Shown: in pieces, positions 1 through 9,633 of the stretch
How positions within the stretch are numbered: position 1 is the stretch's first letter
How the letters are laid out: every line of letters begins with the position of its first letter
Source of the DNA: Carex sylvatica
Taxonomy: Eukaryota > Streptophyta > Magnoliopsida > Poales > Cyperaceae
Assembly: GCA_964058845.1 (NCBI GenBank)
Contig: CAXKVR010000323.1
Location: 1-20,890 of the forward strand
Direction: 5' to 3'
DNA length: 20,890 nt
Program-made: the position numbers and the translations under genes
The notes under the pieces: model-generated
The model's input: the letters and a program-made list of their open reading frames with translations, nothing else
Databases searched by the model: none
What the model was told of the DNA's origin: nothing

Positions 1-447
1 GGACAGTTGACCTTATACAAAATATGTTTAGAAATCAACAAACTTTGGATGTAAGCATATCATCTATGAAATAGATTGATTTGAAATATTTTAATTCATT
101 ATTAAAGTTGATCAATGAATTTTAAAGCTATGCTAACGAATCACCTTAAGCTTAAATTCATATTAGTTTCTCTTTCTCTCTCTAATACATGATATGAAGT
201 ACATACATAAACATATAATGCATATATCTTTGTAAAAAAAAAGAAAAGTTCCAAAGCATCGCCAATCAGGTCCTGATATAACTCTTCACAAAAAAACAAA
301 CAAAAATCAAACCAAAAAAAATTGGGTTGGGTCCTGGTATCATTTATCTCTGTTATGCCACTATGATTACAATATAAGAATTTATTAGATACAAATGATG
401 CCCAAAAGCTCAAATAAGTATATACCAAAGGATTTCACTAGAAGATA
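1..447. other. Non-coding AT-rich stretch, no gene recognised
   Basis: I see homopolymer A and T runs and short open frames with no recognisable domain. If the candidate exon at 448-672 is real, this stretch would hold its downstream intron or exons, but no splice pair could be fixed with confidence. Nothing else is supported. Confidence 0.5.
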
Positions 448-672
448 TTACTCTGTACCGAACCAAAGGAAACGACAATGGTACTTCAGGAAACAACTAG
501 CGTGAGGAGGCCATATTATGCAACGAATCTGTGAAAACTGAAAAGGTGAAAAGAAAGAAATGATCACCTCTAATTTGATCTTTTTAGGAAGGGAAGATAG
601 AGAGAGATCATGCACCACCTCCAATTCCTTTCTCTTCGTGGTGATCGATACAAGATAGTTTGCCACTTCCAT
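448..672 (-). other. Possible small gene or first exon, unidentified
   Basis: On the minus strand an ATG at 672 opens a 74-residue frame starting MEVANYLVSITTKRKEL, rich in Lys and Glu for its first 35 residues. After KKIKLE the composition turns hydrophobic and aromatic, which suggests that a GT donor after that point ends an exon and the rest is intron read-through. A TATA-like run (789-802) lies about 120 bases upstream, and a CT/GA-rich tract lies between, as often seen in plant 5' leaders. I do not recognise the protein. It could equally be a random frame in AT-rich DNA. Confidence 0.2.
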
Positions 673-755
673 CACAAAAAAGAACCGAGCAAATTTCTGA
701 TTCCACAAATTGATGTTTCTAAATCGCTGTTGTAGGAACCTAGGAATCTCTGCAA

Positions 756-793
756 CTCTCTCTCTCTCTTTTTCTCTCTGTCTGTCTCTATAT
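756..793. repeat. CT-rich microsatellite
   Basis: A (CT)n run followed by imperfect CTCTG/TCTGTC units. On the minus strand it reads as a GA-rich tract just downstream of a TATA-like sequence, so it may sit in a 5' leader, but no transcript is demonstrable. Confidence 0.7.
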
Positions 794-1150
794 ATAATAT
801 ATCTGATGTTTATCAAAATGTATCGCTCTCCGGACAGAGTCAACTGGAAGAAGGACAAAGGGATAAGTTTCCCGGATTTTATGTTGAAATAAGATGTGCT
901 TGTTTACATGTGTGACGCAAGTATGCAAAATACTAATATGTCTGATGTCTTATGTCTACTAAGTATATTCAAATAACTATGGACGTATAATTTTATTGTT
1001 ATGTTAGCTGATAGTATTCAATACATGCAGGGGTGTCATCGGATACGATAATATATCCGTATCTATTACAAATTATTCTTATTTGTATTCTATTTTTATA
1101 TGCTACAAATTATTTTATATGTATTATATTCTTACCTATTATAGTTATCA

Positions 1151-1500
1151 GAGAGGAGAATGAAAATGTAGTATTGTTGGAGCTCGGAAATTAGAGTCCT
1201 CATTTCAATTAGAGCGCGATGATGAGTAGATCAAGTCGTCGGAGCACGACGGCGATCAAAAGGACAAATTTAGTCGTGGAGCAAAATAGAGATTAAGGTA
1301 TTAGAATGACTATATATGAGTGCATATAAGTAGAATTAGAAGAGTAGATCTAGTAATTTAGAGTGTGATTATGAATGATTAGAGTAATTTTAAGTCATTT
1401 AGAGAATTTTGAAAGAATAAAGAAGTAGATTTAAAAATTATAGTCATTTGATTTATTGTAAATATATTAAAAATTAATCAAATTATTAGTAAGCATAAAA
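1151..1500 (+). repeat. Diverged dispersed repeat, copy 1
   Basis: This stretch aligns by eye with 16816-16968 plus 17627-17800. Shared landmarks occur in the same order: GAGGAGAATGA, then a GTGGAG...AGATTAAG block, then TTAGAGTAATTT, GTCATTTGA and a GTTAGTAGGCAT-like end (here ATTAGTAAGCAT). It has no coding capacity. Copy 2 is interrupted by a hAT element and this copy is not, so copy 1 shows the unoccupied arrangement near 1286-1294. The family is not identified and no terminal repeats or target duplications are visible. Confidence 0.6.
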
Positions 1501-2466
1501 GCCACTTAACTTAAAAGAAAAAAAAAAATTGTTTGATACTATATAAAACTTATTTCACATACAAAAAGAACCAATAATTAAACATTATTTGGAAAAGCAC
1601 AAGAAGGCATTAGATCTTACATTCACATAGTATCGAAAGTTTTATCTAATAAATTAACGCCGATCTGACGTTTGGTTTATTTGACCAAGATAATATAATG
1701 AACATCCATGTGATGTGCTGGGAAATTGTTCATCCAATTATTAATAAGGACTTCGAAATGAGACCTTGACTTCGATAGTCTACGTTTTCATTAGCGGCCC
1801 AGTTGTAATACAGGGTCTGATTTAATATTCTTAATGTAATTTTATCGTATTCCTACAATATATCTTATTTATTTGTATCTAAATTTTTTAGAATCTTATT
1901 TTCAGATCAAAAGTTTAATCTTGTCTTTTTTTCTTTTTCTTGATTAATGAGTCCACACAATTTTATGATACCTTAAGCTTGTTTCTAATAATCTCAAGTC
2001 CATAAATCAACGAGTCTATCTAAACTACAATAAATTGATTTTTAGGGCATTTATTTTGTATCCTCTTGATTTAGGATTAAATGAACTACAAAAAGTTAAA
2101 ATATTTTATGGAGACATGGCTTTCGTGAAAAAGAACAAACTTAACTATTTAAATTCGATATAATTATAACTACAAAAGTAATATTTTATTTTTTTATGAC
2201 AAAATTGTGTGACGATTAATATGTACATTGTATGACTGAAAATAAGGTGATTCAAGAATCTAAATCTCTACCCTTGTATCGGGTCAAGAGAATTTAGCCC
2301 AGAATTCTATTGGGCCAGGATGCTTACAAGGCCTGGTAGCATTTGGGCCACTTAGATAAAGCTGAATGCCTTCACATCATAACACTACATCAAAATTGAA
2401 GAGGCCTTAGGTCTCTCCCACTTAGCTTTCCAAAAGGAAATTATTTTCAAAAATCCGTCAGCGTAC
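1501..2466. other. Non-coding intergenic stretch
   Basis: AT-rich sequence without long open frames, domain signatures or terminal repeats. A few GGGCC/GGCC-containing words occur at 2298-2350 but form no long inverted structure that I can support. Confidence 0.5.
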
Positions 2467-2475
2467 CTTATGAAA

Positions 2476-2654
2476 GAGTGCGTATCCTCTGAGATATCTC
2501 AACTTTTGCGTGACCCACGTGTCCGGTGCCTATTCGGGAATGATGTAGGGCGTCAGTATTATGTGTGCTTTGAGATTCGTGCATAACGTATTTAAACAGT
2601 TGAGATTTTCCATAAAGTCCGCAAAGTTTGAGATATCTCAAAGGATACGAATTC
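2476..2654 (+). mobile_element. MULE-type MITE, twin copy 1 (179 bp)
   Basis: The element begins GAGTGCGTATCC and ends GGATACGAATTC, with terminal inverted repeats of about 38 bp centred on the word TGAGATATCTCAA. It is flanked by a perfect 9-bp target duplication CTTATGAAA (2467-2475 and 2655-2663). The 9-bp duplication and G-starting ends fit the Mutator superfamily. It has no coding capacity. The second copy of the same family lies 25 bp downstream in the same orientation. Confidence 0.9.
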
Positions 2655-2679
2655 CTTATGAAATGGGATAAATTTTGTT

Positions 2680-2857
2680 GAGTGCGTATCCTCTGAGATA
2701 TCTCAACTTTTGCGTGACCGACGTGTTCGGTGCCTATTCGGGGTGATGTAGGGGGCCAGTATTATCTTTGCTTTGAGATTCGTGCAGAATCTATTTAAAC
2801 GGTTGAGATTTTTCATAAAGTCACGCAAAGTTTGAGATATCTCAGAGATACGAATTC
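2680..2857 (+). mobile_element. MULE-type MITE, twin copy 2 (178 bp)
   Basis: This has the same ends and interior as the copy at 2476-2654, differing by scattered substitutions and small indels. It is flanked by a different perfect 9-bp duplication, AATTTTGTT (2671-2679 and 2858-2866). The separate target duplications show that it arrived by its own transposition event and not by tandem duplication of its neighbour. Confidence 0.9.
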
Positions 2858-2866
2858 AATTTTGTT

Positions 2867-3523
2867 TGAACTTTAAGTAGCTTTGAGGTGATATATTTTA
2901 AAGTTGACATTCACAATTTAGTTTCATGCATCCAGCTAGTACGATACAATGAGAATTGAAACATTTCAATCCGTATAGCGATAGACACAACGTTAGCAAA
3001 ACAGTAAATTCCACTCTCTTTTTTTTTTTTTGTTGAGGAAGTAAATTACGCATGTTGGTCCTCAACTTGTATCTTTTCATTACTTGGGTTATATTTTGAT
3101 CCGTGGCTATGTGTCATTATTTGTATCTATTTTTGTTTCTAACGAAACAGGTGGGTAAGTGGGTTTAACCCACTTTTATAAAAAAAAAATTACAGATGTT
3201 GGTAACAAGGTACAATGCCATGAATTTTTTAGAATAAATATAATGAATCAGTATATTATTTTATCAAATTACAACCAAATTTTTAATTAAACAAGGTGTT
3301 TAAAAATATGGGGCAGAGAAAGTCTACCTTCTCAACCTCGCAATTAGTTACCTATAAAATTGCAAAATTGGTAGGTTCGTGGCGGTCATGTGTTTCTTTT
3401 ATGCTGTTATAACAGCAAAGGTCATTCAAGGAAATATACAATTTTTGTTTTCATTTTGAGCCATAAATTTTATTTTCAGCGCAATTGCAAATAAAAAAGA
3501 AATTAAAAGCCTCTTGGAAATAG
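2867..3523. other. Non-coding intergenic stretch with a small palindrome
   Basis: AT-rich sequence with a T12 run near 3020 and an A9 run near 3180. A short palindrome of the AGTGGGTTTAACCCACT type occurs near 3157-3173. No coding frame is credible. Confidence 0.45.
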
Positions 3524-3532
3524 GGGAGAGAG

Positions 3533-4784
3533 CATTTTTTTTTATAAACCATAATTAAGAAAAATGATTTTATCAAACCAACATGATTAATTTCTTTTTT
3601 ACAAAAACAAGAAAGACCGAATAGGCTATTCGGTCCAGAAATTTTACTTTTTTTTGGGACCGAATAGCCTATTCGGTCCTCTGTTATTTTCCATTTTTTC
3701 ACACTGTTTGGTGTGGCCATTCGTGTCGAACTAAATTATTTTTGGGGCTGAAATGCCAATTCGGTCCCCAGTGTTTTTTCAGCTGGGACCGAAATTACCG
3801 AATTGGCATTTCGGTCCATGTATTTTATTTATTTTTATTTTAAAAAAATACCCTTCTTCTCCCTTCAAAAAAATTTTAACATGCAAATCCAATTAAATAT
3901 TAACATTAATTATATTATTCTACATTATTCTACAATTATACTGCAAAAATCTTAATTATACTAAAAAAATTAAATCATTCAACAATTGATTAATACACTA
4001 CAAAAACATAAACTACACTAAACAAAATACCGGTTGTTGTATGTCTACCATTGATAGAAAAATTAAACTGAATTTTTGAGGCACTAAATGATATTTTTTT
4101 TGCAATTATGATTTCGTTGGTGCTCGGGGATGCTCTCCTAGGCAAAATCCGAATCCGTCTCATCCCCCCTTTTCAAATTGGGGTCATACGCACAAATCCG
4201 AATTTCCTAGCCAAAGTTATGCCTGGCTTAACGACAGCAGAAGTGTATCATGTTTCATTGCCAAAACATCGATGATGCACTCATGCTCTCTAAACGATCA
4301 TAACTTTAAAATGCATTTACTATTTATTGTGTGCGTTTGCTTTTTTTTTTTAATGGATTATGATTTCATTTATTATTCAAAGATCATTGAAATTATCTAT
4401 GATTGTTCAGTATATGTATTTTAAATTTGATAATTTGTAATTTAAGTTGGATATTAATAAAAATGTCGATAAATTACTCTACATGCAAACTAAAACTAAA
4501 TTACACTAAACAAAAACCTAAATCACAATTTTTTCAATACGCGGCCACAGAAAATCTGAAACCACAGAAGACCGAATTGACTATTACCTAGTTTTTCTCG
4601 GATTTTCTATGGCCGCGTCAAAAATATGCAAAAAAAGTGGGAACCAAATAGCTAATTCAGTCCCAAAAAACTAAAAATATGGTACCGAATGGGCTATTCA
4701 ATCTTTCTATTTTTATAAAAAAGTAATAATTATATTGGTTTAGTAAAAATCAATTTTCTAATTATGGTTTATAAAAAAAAAATC
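3533..4784 (+). mobile_element. Non-autonomous MULE with palindromic cassettes (element M1)
   Basis: The ends form inverted repeats of roughly 150 bp: ATTTTTTTTTATAAACCATAATTA at 3534 on is matched in reverse complement by the sequence running in from 4784. The candidate 9-bp duplication is GGGAGAGAG (3524-3532) and GAGAGAGAG (4785-4793), 8 of 9 matching but low-complexity. Inside the left arm are near-perfect palindromes built from GACCGAATAG and its complement (3615-3635, 3657-3679) and a larger inverted pair (about 3744-3815). Decayed versions occur in the right arm (4570-4703). A hairpin of GCGGCCA...TGGCCGC type lies at about 4540-4617. The module at 4023-4221 recurs at 11232-11429 in the second MULE. 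There is no transposase frame. Confidence 0.75.
4023..4221 (+). repeat. Shared internal module A, copy in element M1
   Basis: About 198 bp running from AAAATACCGGTTGTTG to TAGCCAAAGTTATG. It recurs, same strand and nearly the same length, at 11232-11429. Both copies sit in the interior of MULEs whose terminal repeats otherwise differ. No open frame is conserved between the copies, so it is more likely internal MULE sequence or captured non-coding DNA than a gene. Confidence 0.8.
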
Positions 4785-4793
4785 GAGAGAGAG

Positions 4794-5509
4794 GGACACT
4801 GCAAGTTTAATCGTCCAATGCATTGCACATGCAGGCATGCTGCCCATTTCGTGGAGTGTGGAAGTTAAATCACGTGATTGATACGTCTTCAAGCTCGACT
4901 TGAGAAACAAATTTCCAATTTGTTTTCTATGAGTTCAGATCCTTTGTTTCGATGCATCGTGCAGTGCAGTGTCTAATGAGTCAAATTTTATTAAGATTCC
5001 TATTGAGTTATCAAAGCACGCACCCAAATCTCTCCTTGCAATTCGCATCTATTATTTTGCCAATAAAATGCTGTTATACGTGTGAATTTTATATAAAATT
5101 TTAAGAGAATATAAACAAGATATCCATTTTATACTGATTTTGTACAGAGTTATGTGACGAAATATCATTTTATAATGGTTATATGGCGGAAGTTGTACAT
5201 GCTCTGGAGTTTTAGTGAACTGCTACAATTACAACAACAATGAAAATAAGGCATGCAATCCGAGTCTTGAATTCAAATAGTATGTATTAGATTACATTGT
5301 AATTTCTTTTAAAAACTTTCAGATCTGAATGATTGAAATGAAGCAATGTTTATGGAGAAGTAAAAAGCAAAAATATGTTTCCTTCAAACACATCAAAGCT
5401 CGCTTTCAAATATATGCTGGGACGGTGTCTGAATAAAATACGAGGTCTCCAAAAATATATTTTAAGTCATAAGGGGGGGCCTAGCCCCGATTGAGTCTCT
5501 TCCCCTCCG
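4794..5509. other. Non-coding intergenic stretch
   Basis: No coding frame or bounded repeat recognised. A G7 run is at 5473-5479 just before the MITE at 5510. Confidence 0.5.
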
Positions 5510-5686
5510 GAATTCGTATCTCCTAAGGTAACATAATATATCTGTTTCGATCTTGACCGTCTATCAGAATCAGCACGATTATTAAATCGGCCCCATGCAT
5601 TCCACCTCGGGCTGGATCGGCCAGGATTATGATCGGGCGGCAGTGATTCAAACAGTAATATTTTGTTACTTCAGAGGATACCCTTC
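5510..5686 (+). mobile_element. Older MITE with GAATTCGTATC/GGATACCCTTC ends
   Basis: The ends form inverted repeats of about 43 bp with several mismatches: GAATTCGTATCTCCTAAGGTAAC on the left and the complement of GTTACTTCAGAGGATACCCTTC on the right. Its 177-bp length and terminal words match the twin MITEs at 2476-2857, although the interior differs, including a G/C-rich segment. No 9-bp target duplication is left, which fits an older insertion. Confidence 0.6.
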
Positions 5687-6197
5687 AGGCCTTGCATAAA
5701 TGAATTCCGGAACATTAATTGTATCTTAATTTCAATCGGGTTTTATTTCGTTGCTTTTGTTGGTAAGACGGAGCGTATATTTTTAACAATTTCGAACCTT
5801 TTTAAAGCAAAATCCTTTTAAAGAGTTTTTTATGGTATAAATTTGGATGAAACACGAATATGAATGACATATCATCAATTCATTATGCGCTCGAACTTTC
5901 CTGTGTTTGAGAGTCTGAATTCGATAAGATATTGATGCCGAAGATCCAAAACATACGGTGATTTTTTATTTTTTTGGATAAAAGTAGAGTAATCCATCTG
6001 TTTCTATTAGAAATGATAGTTTTAATACATAACTAGTCTTGACAACACTAAAATAACAGGTAGTACTACTGATCTTACTAGTTGTGAAACAACTAGTAGA
6101 TATCTAACTCAGATTGAATCACCGAGTTTAGAGTTTAGCTAAAGTATATCGCACATATTACACACAAAAGAGAGTCTAAAATAGTTCTAGAAATAGG

Positions 6198-7119
6198 CTA
6201 AGGCCTAATAGAAGAGTTGGTTTGAGAGGAGCTAGGTTGGCCTGTTGTTGGTGCAGAAGAGAAGTAGGCAGCATCTATCGCATTTATCTCTGCCCTGTCA
6301 CTGAGGAAGTCAGAAAGGTCGGACTCCTCTAGCCCATGACATGGATCGTCCCCTGAATCCCAGGAGCTACTGTCCCCTTCCGATGTATCGATCTCCGACA
6401 GGATTATAACGCCTGCCTGAGACAAGAACACGGTATCCATAGGAAGTACCGTAGTTAATTTAAAATATGATTCATCTAAGTTTGATTTACACCAGTAAGA
6501 TGTTAAGGCTATTATTTGAGATCCTAAGTAAGCAGCTGAGGGCAAAGTAGAATTGTTAAAGCACATTTTATTTCTAGCTAACTATATGGTCCAAAGTGTG
6601 GCAGCCCTAATTAATTCAATCAGTAAACTATCTTTGAGTGGTATCCAAGCGTCTAGAAGCCATAAATCTGTCAGAGATGTACAGTTGAATAAAAAAATAT
6701 TGTGTTGTGCAATCCAGGTCCATATTCTTGTGATTAAGGGACAAGTAACAAAAAGATGGTTAATAGTTTCTAAAGAATCACAAAAGACACATTTTTGGTC
6801 ACCTATCCAGCCCTTTTTAGCTAAATTGTCTCTAGTCAGAATTTTACCCTCTTTTAATAGCCAAACAAAGATTTTAATTTTCAGGGGTATTTTGGCTTTC
6901 CATAGGGTACTGTGTGTTATATTGTTTATACCCCCATATTCTAACCAAATATAGAGAGAGTGTACTGTGAAGTGTCCAGATGAGGTCCATCTCCAAATAA
7001 TCCTGTCATTACATGTTTGATTTAAAATTGAAGGAAATGATGAATATGAGGAGAGCAATTTGTTCCATTCTAACAAAGCAATGCCTGTTAGTTGTCTATT
7101 GAATTGCATGGAGACATGA
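6198..7119 (-). pseudogene. LINE ORF2 C-terminal part with zf-RVT domain
   Basis: On the minus strand the frame from 7109 holds the zf-RVT pattern: WKAKIPLKIKIFVWLL, then CVFCDSLETINHLFVTC (Cys-x2-Cys, His, Cys), as in the C-terminus of plant LINE reverse-transcriptase proteins. A TAG at 6582-6584 interrupts ATLWTI*LARNKMCF, where the family normally has Trp, so a single TGG-to-TAG change is the simplest cause. The same frame then runs 122 more residues to a stop at 6198 with an acidic, Ser-rich tail. It is out of frame with the upstream RT region across the G run at 7120-7135. Confidence 0.85.
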
Positions 7120-7135
7120 GGGGGGGGGGGGGGGG
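7120..7135. repeat. G16 homopolymer at the ORF2 frameshift
   Basis: Sixteen G on the plus strand. On the coding (minus) strand this is a C run where the ORF2 frame shifts between the RT region and the zf-RVT region. Homopolymer slippage in the genome is likely. A length error in the assembly is also possible. Confidence 0.8.
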
Positions 7136-8234
7136 TTATCTAAGAAGCTAGATACTGTGATAAGGGGATTAGTTACTATGTGAAATAGATTGGGGTATGT
7201 ACAGTAGAGTGCACATTCTCCTGTCTATCTGTCTAACCAAAAAAATGTATCTTTTCCATTTCTTATAGACCTGTTAAGTCATAATTCTGCAATATGTCTA
7301 ATAGATAGTATTCCTGTCCAGAATGATGAGTATCTAGTGACTGCTAGGCCTGATGAGTTGTATTTGTGAGTCAGTATATCTTTCCATATACCTGATGTGG
7401 TTGAGTCTTTAAATCTATAATACCATTTAGCTAGTAAAGAGATGTTCATTCTTTATAGGTTAAGTATTCCTAGACCTCCTTAATGTTTTCCTAAGCATAC
7501 TTGATCCTATTTGATTAAGTGGTATTTTTTTCTAGTGGATGAATGTCATGATCCTGTCCATAGAAATTTCTTTCTTATTCTGTCAATTTTTTGACGAATG
7601 TTAACGAGCAATTTGTAAATAGAGAGCCAGTAAATGGGTATGGCTGACAAGACAGAGTTAAGAAGTGTAACTCTGTTACCAAGAGAAAGTAAGGTTCTTT
7701 TTCATGTTTGTAATTTGCTTTCTATCTTATCAATTAGTGGTTGCCAATCTACAGTACTCAGTTTTTTCCAGTGCAATGAGACACCTAGATATGTAATAGG
7801 AAGGGATGTGAGTTGGCAACCTAACTGATGAGATAGATATAATGCAAGATCGTGTGAGATGTTTAGTGGAACAAGGGCACTTTTGTCAAAATTGATTTTC
7901 AAATTAGAGGTTGATTCAAAAGCTAAGAGAAGAAATTTAAGGTTTTCAATCATAATGGAATTAGCTTCTAAGAAGAGGAGGGTATCATCTACAAAGTGCA
8001 GATTGAGTACTTTGGAAGAGTTTGTAAGTGAACCTAAACATGAAATTAGTCCTGCATTTTGAGCTCTAGAAAGAATTTTATTTAAGGAGTCTGCAATCAG
8101 ATCAAAGAGAAGAGCAGACAAGGGGTCACCTTGTCTGAGGCCTTTTTTGAATGTAAAATAAGGGCATTGGGTACCATTAAAAGAGACACTAGATTTAACT
8201 CCTTGAAGGATATCATGGATCCAGGAATTAAATA
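7136..8234 (-). pseudogene. LINE ORF2 reverse transcriptase, C-terminal half
   Basis: Coding on the minus strand downstream of the MITE. The frame holds GLRQGDPLSALLF (RT motif B region) and FVDDTLLF at 7995 downward, the motif C active site with both Asp residues kept (Val replaces the usual Ala). ITYLGVSLHWKKL follows. In-frame stops lie at 7702, 7546, 7507, 7480, 7453, 7279 and 7225. Several fall where plant LINEs carry Trp, for example LIK*DQV and LDR*TGE. The reading frame agrees with the part upstream of the MITE once that insertion and one target copy are discounted. Confidence 0.9.
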
Positions 8235-8243
8235 ATGTTGCAA

Positions 8244-8633
8244 GAGGAGGGATCGGATGACACTGTTTTTTGGTGACATCGGATGACACTGTGCATTTTC
8301 AAAGTCCAAACAGTCGATCCAAACCATTCAACTTGATGGATATGTTAAAATGTGCTTGCAGATCAAATTTTATATTTTTCTGAATTTTTTTACTATTGAT
8401 TAAGATGGGTACAAAAATTCAACGGTCTGAATATAGTGATTTTTTAAATACTTAATAAATAGTAAAATATTACCAAAAAATGTAAAATTTGATCTACAAG
8501 TACATTTTAACATATCCATCAAGTTGAACGGTCTGGATCGACTGTTTGGACTGACGGTTTGGACTTTGAAAACTTTGAAAATGCACGATGTCATCCGATG
8601 TCACCAAAAAACGGTGTCATCCAATCCCTCCTC
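8244..8633 (+). mobile_element. MULE-type MITE inserted in the LINE RT (390 bp)
   Basis: The terminal inverted repeats start GAGGAGGGATYGGATGACAC and extend about 160-180 bases each, so nearly the whole element folds as one hairpin. The right arm carries a partial duplication around CAAAGTTTTCAAAG that the left arm lacks. A 9-bp target duplication flanks it: ATGTTGCAA (8235-8243) and ATGTTCCAA (8634-8642), 8 of 9 matching. This fits the Mutator superfamily. Insertion plus duplication is 399 bp, a multiple of three, so the LINE frame is preserved on both sides. Confidence 0.9.
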
Positions 8634-9633
8634 ATGTTCCAAAGCCTCTAGTTACTAAAGTTTCTAAAAGGAATTCCCAGTTTACCTTGTTAAAGGCCTT
8701 CTCAAAATCTATTTTGAGAAGAATTCCTTTTTATTTGGTTATCTTAACCTGGTGGAGAATTTCATGAGCTGTTACTATATTATCTCCAATCAGTCTCCCT
8801 TCGATAAATGCAGCCTGAGAGTCATCTATAATTGCATCTAGAATCTTGGCCAGTCTATTTATCAGAAGTTTAGTAATTAGTTTAAAACTACAATTGATTA
8901 AACTTATAGGTCAAAAGTTTCTAATATTAGTGACATCTGATTTTTTTGGTATTAAACAAATGGAAGCTAGATTGAGCTTTAAAATGTTGAGGACTATGTT
9001 GTAGAAAGATTGGAAGAGAAGATAAAGATCAGATTTTACTACATCCTAATATGTTTGATAGAATAAGAATGATATACCATTTGGGCCAGGAGCCTTTGAT
9101 GGGTTACAAGAGAAGAGGATAGTTCTTATTTCCTCAATTGTGAACTGTTGTTCAAGAAAGGATTGTTGAGATGGCTGAAGTATTTCAGAGTTATTCCAGA
9201 TGTCAGATTTTATTGAAAGAATCCTCTGGTCAGTGGTGCCCTGCAGATTTTTGAAATGGGATGTTATGTAATCCTGAAGGATGGTTGGGTCATATATTGG
9301 GACACCATCAATTTCAAGTGAAAGGATTGTGTTTTTTTTCTTTCTAATGGAAGCTGACAGGTGGAAGAATTTGGTGTTATTATCACCTTCAAGGAACCAT
9401 TTCAGTTTGGCTCTTTGCTGCCAATATGATTCTTCCTCCTTGTAAATTCTGTAGATGGAAGTTTGGTAGTCTTTCCAGTTGGAAAGGTCTGATCGTGTAA
9501 GTGAGTTTGATTCATGGAAAGTTTTGAAATTGGTTATTTTATCTATAAGATTATTTTTTAATCTCCTTTTTTGACCTTGGAGATTAGCATTCCAGCCTCT
9601 AAGTTTTTGTCGAAGAAATTGGAGTTTGTATTT
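8634..9633 (-). pseudogene. LINE ORF2 linker and reverse transcriptase, N-terminal half
   Basis: On the minus strand, directly after the endonuclease. Visible landmarks are WFLEGDNNTKFFH, then KAPGPNGI (family PGPDG), CLIPKKSDVTNIRNF*PISL, and KIDFEKAFNKVNW, the motif A region with its catalytic first Asp kept. In-frame stops lie at 9046, 8911 and 8731. The one at 8911 (NF*PISL) falls where the family has Arg, consistent with CGA to TGA. The frame breaks at 8634, where the MITE inserted after RGFGT. Confidence 0.88.

Noticed and set aside
1028..1145. CAGGGGTGTCATCGGATAC, resembling a hAT element end
   Set aside because: No matching inverted end or 8-bp duplication was found nearby.
2476..2857. 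Tandem duplication interpretation of the two 179-bp units
   Set aside because: Each unit has its own distinct perfect 9-bp flanking duplication, which tandem duplication would not create.
6553..6954. 133-codon plus-strand open frame
   Set aside because: It is antisense to the LINE zf-RVT region, whose minus-strand protein motifs are clear. Same reasoning for the plus-strand frames at 7634-8062 and 10142-10378.
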